A stretch of 30,036 nt of DNA from a virus. Position 1 is the stretch's first letter. Each line of letters begins with the position of its first letter. The notes beneath the pieces were generated by a model, which saw nothing but the letters and a program-made list of their open reading frames with translations, searched no databases and had not been told where the DNA came from. Location: positions 1-30,036 of the IMG/VR virus record IMGVR_UViG_3300042881_003088; one strand, written 5' to 3'. A program made the position numbers and the translations under genes. Positions 15,268 through 19,842 of this stretch are shown here, piece by piece.

Positions 15268-15273
15268 AGTATA
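15268..15273 (-). promoter_or_regulatory. -10 element of a minus-strand promoter
   Basis: Minus-strand TATACT in the context TCTTTATACTGTGC, 28 bases before ATG 15240. No good -35 is seen at 16-18 bases, so it may depend on an activator or an upstream T-rich context. Confidence 0.4.
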
Positions 15274-15328
15274 AAGACAGCAGCAGCCCGCGCCAGGGCA
15301 GTGGCTGCCGGTTCTGCAGCTGTCTACT

Positions 15329-15363
15329 GTCTCAACCTAAGGAGCTGGGTCTCAGCCTAAGAC
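15329..15363. repeat. Tandem 13-mer GTCTCARCCTAAG at the small terminase stop
   Basis: GTCTCAACCTAAG (15329-15341) and GTCTCAGCCTAAG (15349-15361, extended to GTCTCAGCCTAAGAC), repeat period 20 bases. The second copy includes the stop codon of the small terminase gene. A near-identical but fully palindromic copy is at 18180-18194. Confidence 0.7.
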
Positions 15364-15827
15364 TCTGCGTTGCGCTTGTCGTCGATCTCCACGCGCAGCA
15401 CGGGGGCCGCGGCGGCTTGCTGTTCTGGTGCAGCTTCGCCGATGACAGCGCCCATGTCTTTGAGCAGCATCGCCACAGTCTGCAGCTGGCCTTTGGCCAT
15501 CGCTTTACGGCAGGCCGAGAGCCTAAGCGCCTGAATTTGGTTCAGGAGTTCGGATCTGGTGGCGATTTGCTCGGTCTTTAGCAGTTCGGTCGCGCGGCTG
15601 TAGTCTTCGTCCGCTGTTCTTTGAGACACATTGAAGCGATCTGCCAGCTTCTGGGTGATCTGCCGACGTGTGCCACCGTTCAGAATCTCCGCGTAGCACC
15701 AGTTGGCCCGTTCTTCCACGCGGACGCTGGAGCCCTTGCCGCCACGCCACCGCTTGCTCTCGTCGTTGGCGACGGTTCGCGGTTCGGTTACTTCCTGGCC
15801 GTCACAATCCGCCACGGTTACAGTCAC
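15357..15827 (-). CDS. terS: Terminase small subunit
   Basis: 156 residues from GTG 15827. A helix-turn-helix lies at about residues 45-80 (ILNGGTRRQITQKLADRFNV, then SQRTADEDYSRATELLKTEQ), followed by a helical part (RSELLNQIQALRLSACRKAM, LQTVAMLLKDMGAVIGEAAP) suited to ring formation and an Ala/Gln-rich linker before the C-terminal segment LRVEIDDKR that would contact the large subunit. It recognises the packaging site. Two other genes separate it from the large terminase, which is less usual than direct adjacency but common enough in phages with inserted small genes. Confidence 0.8.
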   Translation of the reverse strand: MTVTVADCDGQEVTEPRTVANDESKRWRGGKGSSVRVEERANWCYAEILNGGTRRQITQKLADRFNVSQRTADEDYSRATELLKTEQIATRSELLNQIQALRLSACRKAMAKGQLQTVAMLLKDMGAVIGEAAPEQQAAAAPVLRVEIDDKRNAES

Positions 15828-15943
15828 AAACTATCTGCGCCAATGATAAGCGGCCCTGCTATCACGTTTCGCAAGCGAGCGAAGCGAGCGCCGCGAAAAA
15901 GACCCAGCACAGTGGCCGGGCCGGTGATCGGTGGGGGTGCCAG

Positions 15944-16177
15944 TCAATAGGAGGGCAGCACGAACGCAACGGTGCAGGATCCTACGGGCCGCAGCTCGAA
16001 ACCCTCGCCACAATCAAACCGCCGGCACCGCTGGCCAGTCAGCCCCAGGGCTGCCTTGGCTGCGGTGATGATCCGCCGGTCGGATGCACTAGTGGGTAGC
16101 TCGAAGCTCTCGCGGCGCACCCAGCTGTAATTGGCCTGGCCGCCGAAGGTATCGGTCAACTCTACATTCCACAGCAC
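15944..16177 (-). CDS. Conserved phage protein of unknown function (TDTFGGQANYSWVRR type)
   Basis: 77 residues from GTG 16177: LWNVELTDTFGGQANYSWVR, then RESFELPTSASDRRIITAAK, a short helix AALGLTGQRC and the end FDCGEGFELRPVGSCTVAFVLPS (in part). I recall the opening W.VE.TDTFGGeANY.WV.R from small phage proteins encoded among early or accessory genes, without known function. Three Cys occur in the C-terminal half. The gap of 116 bases to the small terminase holds no recognised site apart from a GCGAGCGAAGCGAGCG run (15870-15886). Confidence 0.68.
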   Translation of the reverse strand: MLWNVELTDTFGGQANYSWVRRESFELPTSASDRRIITAAKAALGLTGQRCRRFDCGEGFELRPVGSCTVAFVLPSY

Positions 16178-16180
16178 CGC

Positions 16181-16381
16181 TCAGACCTCCTCGAATTCGG
16201 CTTTATCGCTGAGCAAGCCGGGATCGTGGGCCTGATTCCAGCTGCGGCAGAGGTCGCGGGCCTCCTCCTCGCTCCAGGCGTAGGCGATGTGATGGCGGGG
16301 GCCTACGCCAGGTTCGCGGCCGTCGGGCCAGCCGGGGTTGGCTTGCCACCAGGTACGGTGAAACACTCGAAACTTTGTCAT
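16181..16381 (-). CDS. Conserved phage protein of unknown function (FHRTWWQANPGWPDG type)
   Basis: 66 residues from ATG 16381. MTKFRVFHRTWWQANPGWPD is followed by GVGPRHHIAYAWSEEEARDL and CRSWNQAHDPGLLSDKAEFE. The first part is a short beta strand with a WW pair, the rest an acidic helix with an EEAr..C..WN.nhdPG.lS.KaEfE motif that I recall from many small phage proteins. The frame runs further upstream to 16810, but that part overlaps two other good genes and is not used. A minus-strand TACTAT (16412-16407) could be its -10. Confidence 0.7.
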   Translation of the reverse strand: MTKFRVFHRTWWQANPGWPDGREPGVGPRHHIAYAWSEEEARDLCRSWNQAHDPGLLSDKAEFEEV

Positions 16382-16439
16382 GGGTGAGCCTTGGTAGGGT
16401 TTGCTCTTGTGCAATAGTAGAACCGCTAGCGGCCCGGCG

Positions 16440-16757
16440 TCAAGTGCCAAGCCACAGAAAATCATGGGCGCCCGGATCCTCGCGGCAGTCACAGGCCCAG
16501 ATCCAGAGCACGCGGGCGCGGTTGGCGTTGTGATCCGCCAGGTCTGCAGCATCCCAGGCGCCAAACTCCCGCAGATGTTGGCGGAATAGCCACGGGGGGC
16601 CGTCAAACTGCAGGCGCTCCAGCCAGAAAGCCACCGTATCATCAGCAGGGCCGGGGCCGGAGCAGTCCGCCACACATTCGGCGGGAAGCTGGCGGCAGGA
16701 TTCGCGGCCGCCGCAATGGTTGAGATCGAACCAGGGGGTCCAGGGTTGAGTCTGCAT
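16440..16757 (-). CDS. Conserved phage protein of unknown function, Cys/Trp-rich
   Basis: 105 residues: MQTQPWTPWFDLNHCGGRES, CRQLPAECVADCSGPGPADD, then TVAFWLERLQFDGPPWLFRQ and a helical WDAADLADHNANRARVLWIW. The Cys cluster (C15, C21, C28, C32) could bind zinc or form disulfides. The middle and end resemble small phage proteins I have seen with the same D.v..W...L.fdgp....r..L.efGaWd...L.dh..N..RvLWi motif. Function unknown. It ends three bases before the next gene start upstream, consistent with one transcript. Confidence 0.68.
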   Translation of the reverse strand: MQTQPWTPWFDLNHCGGRESCRQLPAECVADCSGPGPADDTVAFWLERLQFDGPPWLFRQHLREFGAWDAADLADHNANRARVLWIWACDCREDPGAHDFLWLGT

Positions 16758-16760
16758 GGT

Positions 16761-17009
16761 TCAGCCCTCGCGGTAGGGTGCCAGCCCCAGCCAGCAGCGG
16801 ACTGCATCAATCCGGCGGTAAGTTTTGCCGGCCCCGTAACGGTTCCAGTGGGCAGCTTGTGCGGTGCCGTGGCTGCTGAACCGGGGGGCCGCCCACTGCC
16901 ACACTGCCAGGGCTTGCTGGCGCTCCAGCCCTTGAAGCTGCGTGGTGATCTGGTCCCAGCTGAGACCTAGGAACCGTTCGGGCCGTAGGCGCGGGGTTTG
17001 GTATGCCAT
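16761..17009 (-). CDS. Conserved phage protein of unknown function, first gene of the leftward transcript
   Basis: 82 residues from ATG 17009: MAYQTPRLRPERFLGLSWDQ, then GLERQQALAVWQWAAPRFSS and WNRYGAGKTYRRIDAVRCWL. Helical, Trp- and Arg-rich. The ATG is preferred over the longer frame to 17063 because the promoter candidate (17036-17063) lies upstream of it. It is the first gene after the divergent control region, so it would be made first in leftward transcription. No family with a known role recognised. Confidence 0.65.
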   Translation of the reverse strand: MAYQTPRLRPERFLGLSWDQITTQLQGLERQQALAVWQWAAPRFSSHGTAQAAHWNRYGAGKTYRRIDAVRCWLGLAPYREG

Positions 17010-17035
17010 GGCAGGGCTTGCCGAAGTGCCCCCGT

Positions 17036-17063
17036 ACTGTATCACACCTGCCAGCCTTGGCAA
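17036..17063 (-). promoter_or_regulatory. Leftward promoter of the divergent control region
   Basis: Minus strand TTGCCA (17063-17058), 16 bases, TACAGT (17041-17036) with TG one base before the -10 (extended -10 TGATACAGT). It would start transcription about 20 bases before ATG 17009. Confidence 0.6.
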
Positions 17064-17085
17064 ACCGCCGGGCTGCTGATACTGT
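17057..17085 (+). promoter_or_regulatory. Rightward promoter of the divergent control region
   Basis: TTGGCA (17057-17062), 17 bases, TACTGT (17080-17085), again with an extended -10 TGATACTGT. The -35 overlaps the -35 of the leftward promoter. A good ribosome site (TAGGAGG, 17110-17116) precedes ATG 17125. Confidence 0.62.
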
Positions 17086-17124
17086 ATTAAGCGAAGCCCT
17101 CAACCAAACCTAGGAGGCTCCCCA

Positions 17125-17337
17125 ATGAACCGACCCCTCGGCCCGCTCCAGCGAAATTGGCTTAACTTCCTCCGCCGCAATCCAGGCCCGCACTTTGTGG
17201 CGATGCCCCAGCGCGATCAGCGGATCGCCGATTCCCTGCAGGCCCGCGGCCTGATCACGATGGCCCCAGCTGCCATCACCGACCCTAAGGGTCTCCCGGT
17301 CTACACCCTCGAAGCGGTGGAGGCGCCCCAGCAATGA
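17125..17337 (+). CDS. Small winged-helix-like protein of unknown function
   Basis: 70 residues: LGPLQRNWLNFLRRNPGPHF, then QRDQRIADSLQARGLITMAP and PVYTLEAVEAP. The layout helix, turn, helix (IADSLQARGLI), then a two-strand wing (GLPVYTLE) resembles a reduced winged-helix domain, so DNA binding is possible. It follows the rightward promoter and a strong AGGAGG ribosome site, so it is probably the first and a well-translated rightward product. The position fits an early regulator, but that is inference. It overlaps the next ATG by four bases. Confidence 0.68.
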   Translation: MNRPLGPLQRNWLNFLRRNPGPHFVAMPQRDQRIADSLQARGLITMAPAAITDPKGLPVYTLEAVEAPQQ

Positions 17338-17765
17338 GCGGCGGAGACTGGAACACCACCCGGGAGCGTAAACAGCTGGCCCTAGATGCCCGAGAGCTTG
17401 AGCGCGAACAGCTGCGTCTCGAAAAGCGCCATCTGAAAGACCTGCGGTGGGCGGTGGAGCGATCCACCATCACCGCCAGTGACTGGGCCGACCTTTTAAC
17501 GCTCCAGGCTGCCCACGGTAAGGAAGGCCCCCTTCAGGTATGGCGGGAACTGGTGCCGTTTTGGTGCGCCAGTCAAAAAATAAATGGCGGCGCAGTGTGC
17601 CCCAAAGCACTGTTCCCGGAAGGCGAGTCGGGTATCCTTGAAAATTATTCGCAAAAAACTGCGCGCACAAAACCGACGAGCCGAAAGGCTCCAGGGGCAG
17701 CGCGTAAAAAACGCACCGATGCAGGAAAACCCCGCCAGCCATACAAAAAGCGCACCAGTGCCTGA
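17334..17765 (+). CDS. Basic helical protein of unknown function
   Basis: 143 residues: TRERKQLALDARELEREQLR and LEKRHLKDLRWAVERSTITA form a coiled coil (residues about 8-45), followed by SDWADLLTLQAAHGKEGPLQ. The last 45 residues are very basic and low in complexity (TARTKPTSRKAPGAARKKRT). The start overlaps the previous stop (ATGA). The basic tail region overlaps the next frame, so one of the two reading frames there is under weaker constraint. Function unknown; nucleic acid binding is likely from charge only. Confidence 0.6.
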   Translation: MSGGDWNTTRERKQLALDARELEREQLRLEKRHLKDLRWAVERSTITASDWADLLTLQAAHGKEGPLQVWRELVPFWCASQKINGGAVCPKALFPEGESGILENYSQKTARTKPTSRKAPGAARKKRTDAGKPRQPYKKRTSA

Positions 17766-18174
17766 AGCCTGGCTGCTGTTTACCCAAAACCCGGGGCTGC
17801 TGTCGTTTCAGCAGTTCCGGGAATCAAAGCGCCATAAAACCGAGGCTTACGTCTACGCGTGGCTCGGTTCTGATGGTTTGCCTGTTTACGTTGGCAGCGG
17901 GATCAAAAGCCGGGCGATAGCTCGCACACGCTCCAGGCTTAACCGAGTTATCCCTGAACCCCACTGCATCGCTGTTTTGCCGTGCGCGTCAGTGGCCCAC
18001 GCCAGGGCAGCGGAAGCGGCACTGATCCAGTGCCTTCCTGTTGAATGGCTCCCGCTCCAGTCCTATGAAAGGGCCCTTTTACGGCCCGGGCGGGTTAGGC
18101 GCTCAAAACCACGGAGCCACCGGCAAAACACACGGTCCGACGCCGGTGTAGCCAAAAAACGTTCCAGGCTATGA
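17719..18174 (+). CDS. GIY-YIG nuclease-like protein
   Basis: 151 residues from ATG 17719 (the frame is open from 17584, but that would overlap the previous gene by 182 bases). The core reads EAYVYAWLGSDGLPVYVGSG (about residues 42-61), a GIY-YIG-type pair YVY...YVG, followed by Arg at about 65-72 (SRAIARTRSRL) and an Ala-rich helix with Glu (ARAAEAALIQCL, Glu about 99) where the metal-binding Glu is expected. The C-terminus is basic. Free-standing GIY-YIG enzymes in phages are often homing endonucleases or DNA repair-type nucleases. No adjoining intron was seen. Start codon uncertain. Confidence 0.65.
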   Translation: MQENPASHTKSAPVPEAWLLFTQNPGLLSFQQFRESKRHKTEAYVYAWLGSDGLPVYVGSGIKSRAIARTRSRLNRVIPEPHCIAVLPCASVAHARAAEAALIQCLPVEWLPLQSYERALLRPGRVRRSKPRSHRQNTRSDAGVAKKRSRL

Positions 18175-18179
18175 ATGGC

Positions 18180-18194
18180 GTCTCAGCCTGAGAC
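18180..18194. repeat. Perfect 15-bp palindrome GTCTCAG-C-CTGAGAC
   Basis: Lies between convergent genes and includes the stop codon of the nuclease gene at 18183. It matches the repeats at 15329-15363 beside the small terminase stop. A protein dimer site or an mRNA-end hairpin are both possible. Confidence 0.7.
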
Positions 18195-19025
18195 TTGAAT
18201 GGGATTCTGGAGAGCTGCGAAATACTGCTCTACCCGTGCGAGGAACGAGCACTCTGCTTGCTCCAGCTCAGCCTGGGTCATGTAGTGAATGTTTGGATTG
18301 CCACAGCGGCGTGCTAGCACGATAGCGGCCCCGGTCGGTTGGAGGCCGGTGAGATGCTTGAGTCCCAGGCTGTAGGCGCCGCACTGGTCGATGTATGAAT
18401 GGCCGGGCGGGAGGCGCTCCAGGCCGTCGTCGTCCTTTTTGGTTTTGCGGCCCACGCTGGTTTTCCAGTCCGCTAGTACCAGCTCGTTATTCTTCATGCC
18501 GATGAGGGCGTCGCAGGTTCCAGCAAAGCCGGCGGGGTGGTGGATGCTGAATTCGCTGGCGAAAATTTCGGTGACGTTTTCGGCGATCCAGTCGGAGAGG
18601 CTGCGGGCGTAGCCGGAGGCGCTCCAGCCAACGCGGGGGACATTGGGGCGGACCCTTTTCAGGGCCCACTGCGTGATTGGCGAGGGAATCCGGGCTAGTC
18701 CCTGATCGTCCCAGCGGATGGCGTTGCGCTTGTTTGCAGTGGAGCGTGCCAGCTGCTGAGACGTTTTCAATAGATATTCCGCCTGACTGTGGGCCATGTT
18801 GCCTCGGGTGGCGGCAACATTGCGCTGGCAGCTGGCCTCGACGGGTCCCAAGCGGGCTTCCCAGCGTTCCAGCCCGGTTTTGTCGCTTGTTTCCTTCAGG
18901 ATGTGTGTAACACTATGGTATACATTACCTTTGATGTCCCTGTAGACCCGGAAGGGGCCGCTGTTATCTTGCTCCAGCCTCCACTTACGCAGTCCTGCCA
19001 GCGTGTCTTGGGTGTTGGAGGCCAT
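18183..19025 (-). CDS. PD-(D/E)XK family nuclease (RecB/Cas4-like)
   Basis: 280 residues from ATG 19025 (GGGAAAG upstream; a TTG at 19043 is the longer option). The nuclease core is GFAGTCDALIG (about residues 165-175) then ELVLADWKTS (about 180-188), giving the D...(D)xK pattern, and a following QCGAYSLGLKHLTGLQPTGA helix as in RecB-like nucleases. The N-terminal YHSVTHILKETSDKTGLERW and GNMAHSQAEYLL (His) also match phage exonucleases of this class. It follows an SSB-like gene, so a role in recombination or DNA end processing is likely. No Cys cluster for an iron-sulfur centre is evident. Confidence 0.82.
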   Translation of the reverse strand: MASNTQDTLAGLRKWRLEQDNSGPFRVYRDIKGNVYHSVTHILKETSDKTGLERWEARLGPVEASCQRNVAATRGNMAHSQAEYLLKTSQQLARSTANKRNAIRWDDQGLARIPSPITQWALKRVRPNVPRVGWSASGYARSLSDWIAENVTEIFASEFSIHHPAGFAGTCDALIGMKNNELVLADWKTSVGRKTKKDDDGLERLPPGHSYIDQCGAYSLGLKHLTGLQPTGAAIVLARRCGNPNIHYMTQAELEQAECSFLARVEQYFAALQNPIQVSG

Positions 19026-19058
19026 GAAGTTATTCTTTCCCAATTTGATAATACCAGT

Positions 19059-19084
19059 AAAAAGCCCCCTGGGTTAGAGGGGGC
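19059..19084 (-). terminator. Rho-independent terminator after the SSB-like gene
   Basis: Minus strand 7-bp stem GCCCCCT/AGGGGGC, loop CTAACCC, then TTTTT. It lies between the SSB-like and nuclease genes and so would lower nuclease expression. Same loop as the hairpin at 3938-3963. Confidence 0.85.
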
Positions 19085-19114
19085 GGTGCTACTTAATCGT
19101 TTTTAAGTTGTGGA

Positions 19115-19696
19115 TCAGGCTGCCTTAAAAGGATTGCCACCACTGAGAAGGCGGCTGATGTCGAAGCCTTCGGCCTTGGCTTCGAGCCAGGCGGCATCGA
19201 CGTGCTCTTGGCTGCCCTTTTTGCGGGGCACCGGGCGGACGGTGTACTCGGTGAGCAGGCCGCTGCCCTTCTTGCTGATCGTGAAGTCCCACTCCAGCAG
19301 GTTTTCGTAGTCCTCCATTTGGGAGATCTGGTCGATTTCCTTGAGGATGGACTTTTGGGTGATCTGCAGGACCTGGACTTTGCCGGACTCGTAGTTGTAG
19401 ACCGGGCAGGCGATGGCGAACTTCACGTCGGCGGTGCCAGGGCCGCCGCGGCCTTCGCGGGGCTCGAACTCGCCCATCTCAGTCGTCACGTCCTCATGGG
19501 TGGGCTCGTAGTCGAAGCGGAAGGGCTTGGATGCGCCGTTGGCTTGGCCCCAGCACTCGTAGAACTCCAGGGGTTCGTCGGTCAGCAGCGCGAAGCGGAC
19601 AGAGCCGCCGTCGGGGAGCTTGCTGAGGCTGAGGTAGCCGCCGCCGGTGCTGTTGGACGTAACAGCAGCAGAGGCTTGCTTGGAAAGGAAAGGCAT
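19115..19696 (-). CDS. Single-stranded DNA-binding protein, gp32-like
   Basis: 193 residues from ATG 19696. The start GGGYLSLSKLPDGGSVRFAL and LTDEPLEFYECW match the opening of phage gp32-like ssDNA-binding proteins (yLkl.dG..vrFrll.e....y..w). The middle CPVYNYESGKVQVLQITQKS and EWDFTISKKGSGLLTEYTV fits an OB-type beta barrel in which bound DNA is contacted by aromatic residues. It would coat single strands for the primase-helicase and polymerase. The longer frame to 19825 is not used; it lacks protein character. It pairs with the nuclease gene downstream, separated by a terminator. Confidence 0.72.
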   Translation of the reverse strand: MPFLSKQASAAVTSNSTGGGYLSLSKLPDGGSVRFALLTDEPLEFYECWGQANGASKPFRFDYEPTHEDVTTEMGEFEPREGRGGPGTADVKFAIACPVYNYESGKVQVLQITQKSILKEIDQISQMEDYENLLEWDFTISKKGSGLLTEYTVRPVPRKKGSQEHVDAAWLEAKAEGFDISRLLSGGNPFKAA

Positions 19697-19776
19697 TGGT
19701 GTTTCCGGTGTTTTGGTGGTCGCCCGAGGGCAACGTCTATGACAGTAACACGGGATTGACGGTACGGCTAGCCTAG

Positions 19777-19810
19777 TAAAACGCCCCAGCCGCGGAAGGC
19801 GGCCAGGGCG
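19777..19810 (-). terminator. Terminator-like hairpin on the minus strand in the primase leader
   Basis: Two 5-bp GC stems (CGCCC/GGGCG and GCCGC/GCGGC) with a 2x2 internal loop, followed on the minus strand by TTTTA. On the plus strand it lies in the leader of the primase-helicase mRNA, before the Shine-Dalgarno (AGGAG 19829-19833). Either block of antisense transcription or mRNA control is possible. Confidence 0.4.
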
Positions 19811-19842
19811 CGTGTAACACAACACTGTAGGAGTCTAACAAA

